Assembly (NCBI GenBank): GCA_024235855.1
Contig: JACKLN010000012.1
Coordinates: forward strand, 62,001-126,000
DNA: 64,000 nucleotides
DNA from: Burkholderiaceae bacterium
GTDB lineage: Bacteria > Pseudomonadota > Gammaproteobacteria > Burkholderiales > Burkholderiaceae_C
Direction of reading: 5' to 3'
Part shown: in pieces, positions 36,139-45,156 of the stretch
Position numbering within the stretch: the first letter of the stretch is position 1
Layout: each line of letters begins with the position of its first letter
The notes under the pieces: model-generated
What the model saw: the letters and a program-made list of their open reading frames with translations, nothing else
Told to the model about the DNA's origin: nothing
The model's database searches: none
Position numbers and translations under genes: made by a program

Positions 36139-36357
36139 ATGATCGCACCCGCCCCCACCCCGACCCGCGTGCCGCCGTCCGCGTTGCCCACGCCGTCTCA
36201 GCTGCTGCGCTACGAGTCCGCCGGCCCGCTGGGCGGCACCTTCACCTGCACGCAGTGCCAGGCTCAGGCCTGGCAGCCCGACCTGCTGGTGCACGCGGCC
36301 GACTGCCCCTACCACCCCACCGCCGGGCGAAACCGGGCCCCGTGGAGGTCGGCATGA
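36139..36357 (+). CDS. Small Cys/His-rich protein between two SARP-type regulators
   Basis: The product has 72 residues. Cys37, Cys40, His52, Cys56 and His59 (CTQCQ...HAADCPYHP) could hold one zinc ion. The N-terminal third is Pro-rich. I do not recognise the family. The ATGA overlap with the downstream regulator gene supports its reality and suggests a shared transcript. It could be a zinc-dependent modulator of that regulator, but nothing in the sequence proves this. Confidence 0.6.
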   Translation: MIAPAPTPTRVPPSALPTPSQLLRYESAGPLGGTFTCTQCQAQAWQPDLLVHAADCPYHPTAGRNRAPWRSA

Positions 36358-38195
36358 CGGCCGCCTTCCCTGCACCGCAGGCCGCCTCTGTGCCGCGCTG
36401 GTCCACACCCCCTGCTGGCCACACGCACGGCCTGCTGCCGGCAGCCTCATCGCCGGTGGCCACGCCTGCCGACACGGCCCGCTGGCGCGTGCACCTGCTC
36501 GGCGGCTTCGTGCTCGAGGACGCTGCCGGCCCGACCCACCCGACCCACCCGACACACCGGACCCGCCTCACCCGCCTGCGCAGCCGCGCCAGCATGGCGC
36601 TGCTCGCGCGGCTGGCCATGGCCCCGGGCCGCGCCCATGCGCGGGACGAACTCGCCGCGCTGCTCTGGCCGGACGCACCGGCGCAACGCAGCCGCAGCCG
36701 TCTGCGGCAGACGCTGTCGCTGCTGCGCGCCGTGCTCGAACCGCCCGGTGGGCCGCAGGTGCTGCAGGCCGACCACTGGGTGATCCGCGTGCGGCCGGGC
36801 ACGCTGTGGTGCGACGTGCCGGCCTTCGAGGCCGCGGCAGCGCAGCACGACGACCCCGCGGCACTGGCCCTCTACCGCGGAGAGCTGCTGCCCGGGCTGG
36901 CGGAGGAATGGCTGGAGGACGAACGGCGGCACCTGGCCGCCCTGGCCGAACGTGTCCATGAGCGGCATCGCCGCTCGGCGCCGGCGGCACCTGACCGGCC
37001 GCCGGCGCCGGGTGAACGGCCGGGTGCACGGTCGACACGGCCGGCACGCTGCGACGAGACCGTGCCGGTGACGGCGCGCCTGCCCGCGCCGGCAGACGCC
37101 AGCTTTGGGCGAGGCGACGAGGCGGCTGCGCTGAGGCGTCTGCTGGCCGCGCGGCGCCTGGTCACCGTCGTCGGCCCCGGGGGCATCGGCAAGACACGCC
37201 TCGTGCTTGACGCACTGTCTTCATCGGCGCACGGGCTCGGGCCAGCCCGCTTTGTCGACATCGGCGGCCTGAGGACGCTGCACCACGTGCTGCGCCGGCT
37301 GCGGGCGACCCTGCGCACGCCCGCCGGCCCGCGGGCCCTGGACGCGCTGACCACCACGCTGGATGCCACGCCGGGCACCCTGGTGCTCGACGGTGCCGAG
37401 GCCCTGGACGGGCCGGCCCGGGCCTGGCTGGCAGCGGCCCTGGCGCGCATGCCGGCGCTGCGCTGCGTGATCACCTCGCGCCTGCCGATGGGCTGGGCCG
37501 ACGAGGCGCTGCACCCCGTGCTGCCGCTGCCGCTGCCGGTCGTCGACGATGCGACCGACCTGGCGGCCCTGGCCGCGCAGCCGGCGGTGGCCCTGTTCAT
37601 CGACCGCGCACGCGCAGTGCGCCCGGAGTTCCACCTGCACCGCGGCAACGCGGGCGCGGTGGTGGCCCTGCTGCACCGGCTCGACGGCTGGCCGCTGGCG
37701 ATCGAGCTCGCGGCGGCGCGCATGCACCTGACGAACCCGGCGATGCTGCTCTCGCGCTTCGCCGAGCCGCCGCTCGCCGCCCCGGGTCAAGGGGGCACCG
37801 GTGACGTGCTGGGCGACCTGACGCGCCGGGGCCCGCGCAGCGCCGGGCGCCAGGCCAACCTGCTGGCCGTGCTGGACGCCGGTCTGCTCATGCTGCCCCC
37901 CGCGTCGCGGCACCTGCTGCAGCGGCTGGCCTGCCCGGCCGGCGGCCCGCCGGAAGCAGCGCAGCAGGCGGTGCTGCGGGCCGCATCGGCGACGGCGCTG
38001 GCGCCGCTGGTGGACGGCGGCTGGCTGAGCCCCTGCCGTCACGACGCGGGCGGCTGCCGGCTGGGCCACCTGGTGCGCCGCTGGGTGTGGCTGCGTTGGG
38101 GTGCAGCCGATCGCGGCGGCGCCGAAACCGCTGCCGGCGTACCGATCAGCGACTGTAGGTGTGCGGCTGAAGCGCTGTGCCCTGCATCGGATTGA
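36354..38195 (+). CDS. SARP/AAA-type transcription regulator, short form
   Basis: This 613-residue protein has a winged-helix domain at about residues 42-150 (RWRVHLLGGFVLED, SMALLARLAMAPGRAHARDELAALLWPD). It lacks an obvious complete BTAD. A STAND-type ATPase follows, with Walker A GPGGIGKTRLV (about residue 265) and TLVLDGAE. The chain ends in a winged-helix-like region (HLLQRLACPAGG) without the TPR array of its neighbour. The last 50 bp overlap the convergent gene's 3' end, so the original C-terminus may have been shortened. A short repeat encodes HPTHPTH near residue 62. Confidence 0.75.
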   Translation: MTAAFPAPQAASVPRWSTPPAGHTHGLLPAASSPVATPADTARWRVHLLGGFVLEDAAGPTHPTHPTHRTRLTRLRSRASMALLARLAMAPGRAHARDELAALLWPDAPAQRSRSRLRQTLSLLRAVLEPPGGPQVLQADHWVIRVRPGTLWCDVPAFEAAAAQHDDPAALALYRGELLPGLAEEWLEDERRHLAALAERVHERHRRSAPAAPDRPPAPGERPGARSTRPARCDETVPVTARLPAPADASFGRGDEAAALRRLLAARRLVTVVGPGGIGKTRLVLDALSSSAHGLGPARFVDIGGLRTLHHVLRRLRATLRTPAGPRALDALTTTLDATPGTLVLDGAEALDGPARAWLAAALARMPALRCVITSRLPMGWADEALHPVLPLPLPVVDDATDLAALAAQPAVALFIDRARAVRPEFHLHRGNAGAVVALLHRLDGWPLAIELAAARMHLTNPAMLLSRFAEPPLAAPGQGGTGDVLGDLTRRGPRSAGRQANLLAVLDAGLLMLPPASRHLLQRLACPAGGPPEAAQQAVLRAASATALAPLVDGGWLSPCRHDAGGCRLGHLVRRWVWLRWGAADRGGAETAAGVPISDCRCAAEALCPASD

Positions 38196-39879
38196 AGAAG
38201 GCGTCGTTGCTGCCCACGTACTGCTCGCCGGGCAGCTGGTAGACCCGCTGGTAGCGCTGCGGCAGGTACTGCACGCCACCGTCGGTGGTGGTCCAGGCAC
38301 TGCGCTCGTGGGTGGCGTCCACCGCCTTGGCCTGGCCCGCGTCCTTCCAGCCCTGGCGTCGCTTCCAGCTCTCGTGGCTGCTCTCCAGCACGCTGCTGCC
38401 GCCGGTGCCGGCCGTGCGCTGGGCGCTGGCCCGTGCCGCCTGTGCGGCCATGAAGGCCTGGCGCTCGCGCTGCAGCGCCGCGGCCTGCAGGTCGGCCATC
38501 TGGCGCTGGTGCTGCTGCAGGCGTTGCAGGTACTCCGGCTGCAGGCGCACCGAGTCGGCGATGCGCCGCGTCAGCGCCAGGTCCGGTTCCTGCCCCACGG
38601 CCAGGCTGCTGCCGGTGCCGACCGCGGTGCCCACCAGCATCTGCGCCGGGCTGCCGTCCATCGACACCGACGGCATCACCTCGAAGACCAGGCCGGTGGA
38701 CAGGTGCTCGTGCACCGTCTGCCCGCCGGTGCCCGCATAGCGCAGGCGCACCGCCCAGGCCTCGCCCCAGCGCCGATGGCCGGGCTGCGCCGGCTGGGCC
38801 GTCAGTTGACGCATCAGCGCGTCGGTGTCGGCACGGTCGATCGCGAACGACACGACCTCGGCGCCGGGCCGCAGGGCCTGCACATAGGCCTGCATGAAGC
38901 TGCGCCCGTCGGTCAGCGGGCGCGGCTGGCAGCCCGTGTGCTGCATCTGCTGCTGCGCCAGCTGCGGCATCGTGGCCCACTGGGGGTGCCACTGCCAGAT
39001 GCCACCGGGGATGAACTCGAAGCGCTGGCGGCCGTCGGGCGCGCTGGCCACGAAGTGCATCTTGTTCTGGTCGGCCCAGCAGCGCGACCAGCGGTCCCAG
39101 CGCACCGAGCCTTCGACCCGCCAGCCTGCGGGTGCCGACAGCGTCAGCGCCGGCATCGGCTGCTCGAAGCCGAACGCGTCGACGATGGTGTGGGCCTGGA
39201 AACCGGTGGGGCGTGCCGGCGCCGCAGCGGCCGCTGCTGGGCGTCCGCCATCGTGGCCGGCGGGCGCGGCAGCGCCGGCAGCGCTGGCGCTGGCGTCACG
39301 GTAGTCGCTGAAGTCGAACCGCCCCTGGCCGATGGCCACGATGCCGGCTGCGCCGCGGCCATAGGCGTCGGACGACAGCGTGGCGATGTCCTGGCCCGCC
39401 ACGCGCAACGTCAGCTGCCGGCCCTGTTCCTGCAGCTCCAGCGTCGTGGCCCGGGCCGGCCCCGATGCCGGCAGGGTGCGCGACATCACGGTGCGGAAGC
39501 CCTGCGCGTCGCGGCGGATCCAGTCCACCTCGCCCGCGGGCCCGGCCACCAGCAGCCAGTAGCTGCGCTGCGCCGGGTCGAAGCCGTAGATGAGGCCGGC
39601 GCGGGCCTCGGCCACAGCGCTGCCCAGCGCCACGGTGACGCCCAGGCGCCGCCGCCCCTCGCTGCCGGCGGCGACGGGGCCGTAGACGTAGCGAATGGCC
39701 CCGGGCTCCTGGCGGTTCTCCAGCCGGTAGCGGCCGGCCCCCGGCGTGGCCGTCCAGGCGCCGTCGGTGCCGCTGGACAGCAACGGCGCCAGCGGGCCCA
39801 TGTCGGCCTGGGCTCCGCTCGATGCCATGGCCACGCACCAGGCACCCCACCACACCCATCCCTTCACGCTGAATCTCAT
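38146..39879 (-). CDS. Secreted protein of unknown function
   Basis: This 577-residue protein has a signal peptide ending SSGAQA (about residue 25). The first domain (about residues 30-195: YRLENRQEPGAIRYVYGPV, GLIYGFDPAQRSYWLLV, FSDY) resembles a concanavalin-like beta-sandwich. An Ala/Gly linker follows. The second part (about 230-450) has a CWADQNKMHF motif and two separated cysteines. A Gln-rich helix (LQQHQRQMADLQAAALQRERQ) is followed by a terminal domain with SWKRRQGWKDAG and QVYQLPGEQYVGSNDAFFNP-like text. GGAGGG precedes ATG 39879. Function not assigned. Confidence 0.7.
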   Translation of the reverse strand: MRFSVKGWVWWGAWCVAMASSGAQADMGPLAPLLSSGTDGAWTATPGAGRYRLENRQEPGAIRYVYGPVAAGSEGRRRLGVTVALGSAVAEARAGLIYGFDPAQRSYWLLVAGPAGEVDWIRRDAQGFRTVMSRTLPASGPARATTLELQEQGRQLTLRVAGQDIATLSSDAYGRGAAGIVAIGQGRFDFSDYRDASASAAGAAAPAGHDGGRPAAAAAAPARPTGFQAHTIVDAFGFEQPMPALTLSAPAGWRVEGSVRWDRWSRCWADQNKMHFVASAPDGRQRFEFIPGGIWQWHPQWATMPQLAQQQMQHTGCQPRPLTDGRSFMQAYVQALRPGAEVVSFAIDRADTDALMRQLTAQPAQPGHRRWGEAWAVRLRYAGTGGQTVHEHLSTGLVFEVMPSVSMDGSPAQMLVGTAVGTGSSLAVGQEPDLALTRRIADSVRLQPEYLQRLQQHQRQMADLQAAALQRERQAFMAAQAARASAQRTAGTGGSSVLESSHESWKRRQGWKDAGQAKAVDATHERSAWTTTDGGVQYLPQRYQRVYQLPGEQYVGSNDAFFNPMQGTALQPHTYSR

Positions 39880-39956
39880 CTGTGGCCCTCCGACAAGGCG
39901 GACCGCATTGCAGCGCGCCGGCGTTCCGCGATCGTTCCGCGGCGCACGGCGGGGGT

Positions 39957-41651
39957 TCAGGGCAGGGACAGCGTGCGCAGGGTCGGGAGCGTGTCGGCCT
40001 CATGCAGCGGCTTGTCGTGCCGCACCCGCAGCATGCGCGGGAAGCGCACCGCGATGCCGCTCTTGTGGCGCGGACTGGGGCCGATGCCCTCGAAGCCGAG
40101 TTCGAAGACGAGCGTGGGCCGCACGCTGCGCACGGGGCCGAACTTCTCCAGCGTCGTCGCGCGGATGACCTTGTCCACGGCGGCGAACTCGGCGTCGGTC
40201 AGGCCCGAATAGGCCTTGGCGAAGGGCACCAGCTGCAGCGCCTGCGGGTCGTCGCGCGGCGCCGGCTCGCGGCGGGCGATGGCATCCACCACCGCCTGCG
40301 CCTCGGCCGCGTCGTGCGGCGGCCGGTTCCACACGGCGAAGGTGTAGTCGGTGTAGACGCTGGCGCGGCGGCCGTGGCCGGCCTGGGCGTAGACCAGCAC
40401 GGCGTCGGCCGTCAGCGGGTCGACCTTCCACTTCCACCAGGCCGACGTCGCGCCGTCGGCCTTGGTGCGGCCCTGGCCGTAGACCGCATCGCGGTGCTTG
40501 AGCATCAGGCCTTCCACGCCGCGGGTCCGGCTCTCGGCACGGGCAGCGGTCAGTGCCGGCCAGTCAGACCCGGGCACGCGTGGCGAGACGTCGCGCGCCG
40601 ACAGCAAGGCTCCCAACCGTGCGCGCCGCTGGTGCTGCGGCTCCGTGCGGCGATCCTCGCCGTCGCTTTCCAGCAGGTCGTAGGCCAGGAAGCGCACCGG
40701 CGCTTTGGCCAGCAGCGTCTTCGGCAGCGTCTTGCGCGTGATGCGTTGCTGCAGCAGGTTGAACGGTGCCGGCTTCGGCGCGCCGTCCAGCCAGACCAGG
40801 ACTTCGCCGTCGAGCACCGTGCCGTCGGGCAGCGCCTGCGCCCAGGCCTCGATCTCCGGGAATCGGCCGGCCATCAGTTCCTCGCCGCGCGACCAGATCC
40901 AGCACTGCCCGGCGCGCCGGACCACCTGGGCGCGGATGCCGTCGTACTTCCATTCGGCGATCCATTCGCCGGCGTCGCCCAGGCTCTGCGGCTCGGCCTG
41001 CAGCGGGTGCGCCAGGAAGAAGGGATAGGGCTGGCCGGCCTCGGCCTGCGGCGTGGCCTGCGGGTCCAGCAGCGCGCGGTAGCGCTCGGCGGTGGGCTGG
41101 CGCTTGGCATCGGTCCAGCCCATCAGCCGCTGCGCCACCTGCTTGGCGTCCAGCCCGGCCACCGCGGCCAGCGCGCGAGTGACCAGCAGCTTGCTCACGC
41201 CGACGCGGAAGCCACCGCCAATGAGCTTGACGAGCAGGAAGCGCCCGGTGGGGTCCAGCACCGACCAGGCCTGCCGCAACCGCGCCGCCTGCTCGGCCGG
41301 CGGCAGGCCGCGCAGCGGCAGCAGGCGCTGTTCCACCCATTCGGCCAGGCCGGCGTCGTCGACGGCGCCCGATGGCGGCGGCAGCACATGGGCAATGGTC
41401 TCGGCCAGATCGCCCACCGCCTGGTAGCAGGCCTCGAACAGCCAGTCGTCGATGCCGGCCATGGCGCAGGCCGTCTCGCGCATCAGCGCCGTGGGCACCA
41501 CCTGGCGCGGCTTGCCGCCGGCGAGAAAGTACACCGCCCAGGCGGCATCGTCCGCCGGCGCCGCGGCAAAGTAGGCCTGCAGCGCAGCGAGCTTGTCGTT
41601 GGTGGCGGTGCTGGCGTCGAGCGACTGGTACAGCTGGGCGAATCGCCGCAT
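39957..41651 (-). CDS. ATP-dependent DNA ligase of the DNA-damage-response (LPLE) type
   Basis: This 564-residue ligase has the adenylation Lys in EWKYDGIRAQ (about residue 238), and later motifs LDGEVLVW, EGLMLKHRDA and WWKWKVD. An N-terminal DNA-binding domain and a C-terminal OB domain are present. Its length and ends match the ligase usually encoded with an Lhr-type helicase, a phosphoesterase and an MBL-fold exonuclease. Here it stands alone; the exonuclease is at 53465-54493. ATG 41651 lies inside an 18-bp palindrome (41642-41659), and a TAGCAT -10 (41663-41658) is 7 nt upstream, so the transcript may be leaderless. Confidence 0.88.
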   Translation of the reverse strand: MRRFAQLYQSLDASTATNDKLAALQAYFAAAPADDAAWAVYFLAGGKPRQVVPTALMRETACAMAGIDDWLFEACYQAVGDLAETIAHVLPPPSGAVDDAGLAEWVEQRLLPLRGLPPAEQAARLRQAWSVLDPTGRFLLVKLIGGGFRVGVSKLLVTRALAAVAGLDAKQVAQRLMGWTDAKRQPTAERYRALLDPQATPQAEAGQPYPFFLAHPLQAEPQSLGDAGEWIAEWKYDGIRAQVVRRAGQCWIWSRGEELMAGRFPEIEAWAQALPDGTVLDGEVLVWLDGAPKPAPFNLLQQRITRKTLPKTLLAKAPVRFLAYDLLESDGEDRRTEPQHQRRARLGALLSARDVSPRVPGSDWPALTAARAESRTRGVEGLMLKHRDAVYGQGRTKADGATSAWWKWKVDPLTADAVLVYAQAGHGRRASVYTDYTFAVWNRPPHDAAEAQAVVDAIARREPAPRDDPQALQLVPFAKAYSGLTDAEFAAVDKVIRATTLEKFGPVRSVRPTLVFELGFEGIGPSPRHKSGIAVRFPRMLRVRHDKPLHEADTLPTLRTLSLP

Positions 41652-41685
41652 GCGGCGATGCTAGGCCATCGCTTCGAGGGCGCTT

Positions 41686-41965
41686 GGAGGCTGTCGGGCT
41701 TTGGGAGCGCCCCGCGTTCGGCCGCCAAGGGCCCTGATGCAAGGCGCCGGCGCGCCGCCGGACTGGCCGTCCGGCCAGCGCCGGCAACGCCGCAGCAGGG
41801 CTTCGAGTGGGGTGTGGTGCGGCCGAACCCTTCGGGCCGGGGCGATTCAGGGTGCCATCCGTCGTTGCCGACTCGTTGTGGGACCCATCCCACGGCCTCG
41901 TCGACGCCTCGTCTGGCACCCTGACTCGCCCCGGCGCGGGGCCCTCCCAAAGCCCGACAGCCTCC
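41686..41965. repeat. 280-bp palindromic MITE-like element with 31-bp terminal inverted repeats
   Basis: The ends at 41686-41716 and 41935-41965 are inverted copies, 30 of 31 bases identical. Inside is a second inverted pair (41839-41857 with 41914-41932, 18 of 19 matching) and smaller hairpins (CTGGCC/GGCCAG near 41770; GTGGGA/TCCCAC near 41877). No gene fits in it, and no clear target-site duplication is visible. The right end supplies the last base of the usp stop codon. This is the only stretch over 300 bp without a gene. Confidence 0.75.
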
Positions 41966-42375
41966 TAGGCATCGTCCTCCGGCAGCGGCACCACGGTCAC
42001 CGGCAGCGTGCTGTGGGCCACCACGTCGTCCACCACATCGCTCGCGCCACCCATCACGATCAGCCCGCAGCCGTAGTTCTCCGCCAGTTCCACGATCATC
42101 GGCGCCGGCTCGCCGCCGGCCACCTCCAGTTCGTAGTCGACGCCGTGCTTCTGCAGCAGCGCCTCGGCCGGCGCCAGCAGGTCGGCGCCGGCGGCGCCCT
42201 TGACCTCGCGGATCACGTCGGGGTCGTGCGCCGTGACCACCTCGTACAGCGTGGCCGGCGGCTGCACGTTGACCAGCACCACGCTGGCCTGCAGGCCGGC
42301 CGTGCGCAGGTCGAGCACGTGGCGCAACGCCGCCATCGCAGCGGGCGAACCGTCGGCGGGAACCAGAATCTTCAT
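41965..42375 (-). CDS. Universal stress protein (UspA family)
   Basis: The product has 136 residues: MKILVPADGSPAAMAALRHVLDL at the N-terminus and the ATP-binding-type C-terminal GLIVMGGASDVVDDVVAHSTLPVTVVP (a GxxG-like glycine pattern, partly altered). AGGAGG lies about 6 nt before ATG 42375. It is divergent from an acyl-CoA synthetase/acetyltransferase gene across an FNR-like box, a pairing seen in oxygen-limited responses. Its TAG stop touches the MITE-like element. Confidence 0.88.
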   Translation of the reverse strand: MKILVPADGSPAAMAALRHVLDLRTAGLQASVVLVNVQPPATLYEVVTAHDPDVIREVKGAAGADLLAPAEALLQKHGVDYELEVAGGEPAPMIVELAENYGCGLIVMGGASDVVDDVVAHSTLPVTVVPLPEDDA

Positions 42376-42420
42376 GTCGAACCTCCTGCAGCCATCATCC
42401 CGCGCAGGATCGGCGCGGAC

Positions 42421-42434
42421 TTGATGTCGGTCAA
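42421..42434. promoter_or_regulatory. FNR/ANR-like box between usp and the acyl-CoA synthetase/GNAT gene
   Basis: TTGATGTCGGTCAA matches the TTGAT-N4-(A/G)TCAA type. For usp, a GATGAT -10 hexamer (42399-42394, minus strand) begins 21 bp past the box, the class II FNR spacing that places the box at about -41. For the plus-strand gene the box is 46 bp before the ATG. Confidence 0.6.
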
Positions 42435-42479
42435 CCCACCGGTCGCCGTGGCGCCACGCGCCACCGGCATCATGCACGC

Positions 42480-45134
42480 ATGAGCATCCGCCACCTCGAC
42501 TCCCTGTTCGACCCGGCCTCGGTGGCCGTCATCGGCGCCAGCCTGCGCGAGGCCAGCGTGGGCGGCACCGTCTGGCGCAACCTCCGTGCCGGCGGCTTTG
42601 CCGGCCCGGTGTGGCCGGTCAACCCCAAGCACGCGACGCTGGGCGAGGTGCCCTGCTTCGCAAGCGTCGATGACCTGCCACAGGCACCGGAACTGGCGGT
42701 GATCTGCACCCCGCCGGCCACCGTGCCGAGCCTGATCGCCGCACTCGGCGCGCGCGGCACCAAGGCCGCCGTGGTGCTGACCGCCGGCTTCGACGCCGCG
42801 CAGAAACAGGCCATGCTGGACGCCGCGCGCACCCACCTGCTGCGCATCCTGGGGCCGAACTGCCTGGGCCTGCTGGCGCCGCACATCGGGCTGAACGCCA
42901 GCTTCGCGCACGTGAACGCCGAACCGGGGCAACTGGCCTTCGTGTCGCAGTCGGGCGCGCTGGTCACGGCGCTGCTGGACTGGGCGCGGGCGCGCGGCGT
43001 GGGCTTCTCGCACTTCGTGTCGCTGGGCGAGAGCGCCGACGTGGACTTCGGCGACATGCTCGACTGGCTGGCCGGTGATGCGAAGACGCGCGCCATCCTG
43101 CTTTACGTGGAAAGCATCCGCGAGGCGCGTAAGTTCATGTCGGCCGCGCGCGCCGCGGCACGCAACAAGCCGGTGATCCTGGTCAAGGCCGGGCGCTCGG
43201 CGCAGGGCCAGGCGGCGGCCTCGTCGCACACCGGCGCGCTGGCGGGGTCGGACGCGGTGTTCGACGCCGCGGTGCAGCGCTCCGGCCTGCTGCGCGTGGA
43301 CACGCTGCAGGACCTGTTCGACGCCGCGCTGACACTGGACCGCCTGGCCGGCGGGGCTTCGGGCATAGCCCCCGACCGCCTGACCATCGTCACCAACGGC
43401 GGTGGCGCCGGCGTCATGGCGGCCGACGCGGCGGCGCAGGCCGGGCTGACGCTGGCGCCGCTGGGCGACGCGGTGCGCGCGCAACTCGACGTCGCGCTGC
43501 CGGCGAACTGGTCGCACGCCAACCCGGTGGACCTGATCGGCGACGCGCCCGAGGCGCGTTACCTGGCCGCCTTCGACGCCCTGCTGGCCGACCCCGCCGC
43601 CGGCATGCTGCTGTTCACGCATGCGCCCACCGCCATCGTGCCCAGCGCGCGCATTGCCGAGGCGCTGGTGCCGAAGCTGCAACCGCAGGCCACGCGCGTG
43701 GTCAGCGCCTGGCTGGGCGGCGACGCGGTGGCGCAGGCGCGCGCGCAGTTCCAGGCCGCGGGCCTGGCCTGCTACGACACGCCGGAGCAAGCGGTGCAGG
43801 CGGTGGCCACGCTGGCCACGTGGAAGCGCCACCAGGCGGCGCTGCTGGAGACACCGACGGCCGATGCCGCCGAGGCGCCCTTCGACATCGCCACCGCGCA
43901 GGCGGTGATCGACAGCGCGCTGGCCGAGGGCCGCGAGATGCTGACCGAGCCCGAGGCCAAGGCCGTGCTCTCCGCCGTGGGCATCCCGGTGGCCGCCACG
44001 CGGCGCGTGGGGCTGGACGCCGACGAGGCCGTGGCCGCGGCCCGGGCCATTGGCTGGCCGGTGGCGCTGAAGATCCTGTCGACCGACATCTCGCACAAGA
44101 GCGACGTCGGCGGCGTGGTGCTGGACCTCGCCGACGAAGCCGCACTGCGCGGCGCCATCGACGCGATGCTGGCGCGTGTGCGCGCGCGCCGGCCCGACGC
44201 CGCGCTGCAGGGCTTCAGCGTGCAGGCGATGGTGAAACGTTCGCAGGCGCTGGAGCTGATCGTCGGCGCCAGCCTGGACCCGCTGTTCGGCCCGGTGATC
44301 CTGTTCGGCCAGGGCGGCACCGCGGTGGAAGTGGTGGCCGACCGCGCGCTGGCGCTGCCGCCGCTGAACCGCCCCCTGGCCCGTGCGCTGGTGGAGCGCA
44401 CGCGCATCGCGAAACTGATGCGCGGCTGGCGCGACGTGCCGCCGGTGGACCAGGATGCCGTGCAGGACACGCTGGTGCACGTGTCGCGCCTGTTGGCGGC
44501 GCTGCCGGCGGTGGTGGAACTGGACATCAATCCGCTGCTGGCCGACGCACGCGGCGTGGTGGCGCTGGACGCCCGCGTGCGCGTGATGCCGGGTGCGCCG
44601 GCCGGCGAAGCCCGCTTCGCGATCCGGCCCTACCCCGCTGAACTGGTGGAGCACTGGGACTGGCAGGGCCAGCCACTCACCGTGCGCCCGATCCGCCCCG
44701 AGGACGAGGCCCGCCACCGCGCCTTCCTGGAGCGGCTGGACCCGGAGGACATCCGCCTGCGCATCTTCTACAGCCGCCGCAGCATCGAGCACAGCGAACT
44801 GGCGCGGCTGACGCAGATCGACTACGAACGCGAGATGGCCTTCATCGCGCTGGACGCCGGCGGCGACACGCTGGCCGTGGTGCGCGGCGTGACCGACCCG
44901 GACAACGTCGGCGCCGAGTTCGGCATCGTCGTGCGCAGCGACCTCAAGGGCGGCGGCCTGGGCGAGCGCCTGCTGCGCAAGCTGATCGACTACCACCGCA
45001 GCCGCGGCACGCAGGTGCTCACCGCCGAGGTGCTGGCGGAGAACGCGCGCATGCTGGCGCTGGCGCGCGATCTCGGCTTCACGGTGGAGCCCGGTGCCGA
45101 GTCTGGCGTGAAGCGGGTGCGGCTGGCGCTGTGA
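42480..45134 (+). CDS. Acyl-CoA synthetase (NDP-forming)/ATP-grasp protein fused to a GNAT acetyltransferase (PatZ/Pka-like)
   Basis: This 884-residue protein has, in order: a CoA-binding Rossmann domain (FDPASVAVIGAS, residues 1-130), a succinyl-CoA-ligase-like domain with SSHTGALAGSD (about residue 245), and an ATP-grasp domain (ALKILSTDISHKSDVGGVV, about 520-700). A C-terminal GNAT domain follows (VRPIRPEDEARHRAFLERL, GLGERLLRKLIDYHRSRG, about 735-884). PatZ-type proteins acetylate lysines, notably of acetyl-CoA synthetase. It is divergent from usp with a shared FNR-like box. Confidence 0.9.
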   Translation: MSIRHLDSLFDPASVAVIGASLREASVGGTVWRNLRAGGFAGPVWPVNPKHATLGEVPCFASVDDLPQAPELAVICTPPATVPSLIAALGARGTKAAVVLTAGFDAAQKQAMLDAARTHLLRILGPNCLGLLAPHIGLNASFAHVNAEPGQLAFVSQSGALVTALLDWARARGVGFSHFVSLGESADVDFGDMLDWLAGDAKTRAILLYVESIREARKFMSAARAAARNKPVILVKAGRSAQGQAAASSHTGALAGSDAVFDAAVQRSGLLRVDTLQDLFDAALTLDRLAGGASGIAPDRLTIVTNGGGAGVMAADAAAQAGLTLAPLGDAVRAQLDVALPANWSHANPVDLIGDAPEARYLAAFDALLADPAAGMLLFTHAPTAIVPSARIAEALVPKLQPQATRVVSAWLGGDAVAQARAQFQAAGLACYDTPEQAVQAVATLATWKRHQAALLETPTADAAEAPFDIATAQAVIDSALAEGREMLTEPEAKAVLSAVGIPVAATRRVGLDADEAVAAARAIGWPVALKILSTDISHKSDVGGVVLDLADEAALRGAIDAMLARVRARRPDAALQGFSVQAMVKRSQALELIVGASLDPLFGPVILFGQGGTAVEVVADRALALPPLNRPLARALVERTRIAKLMRGWRDVPPVDQDAVQDTLVHVSRLLAALPAVVELDINPLLADARGVVALDARVRVMPGAPAGEARFAIRPYPAELVEHWDWQGQPLTVRPIRPEDEARHRAFLERLDPEDIRLRIFYSRRSIEHSELARLTQIDYEREMAFIALDAGGDTLAVVRGVTDPDNVGAEFGIVVRSDLKGGGLGERLLRKLIDYHRSRGTQVLTAEVLAENARMLALARDLGFTVEPGAESGVKRVRLAL

Positions 45135-45156
45135 CGCCCGAGCGCCGGGGCGCCCG

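Noticed and set aside
36533..36562. Short tandem repeat (CCGACCCAC units) as a possible phase-variable tract
   Set aside because: Only about three imperfect copies of 9 bp inside a coding region; copy changes would keep the frame.
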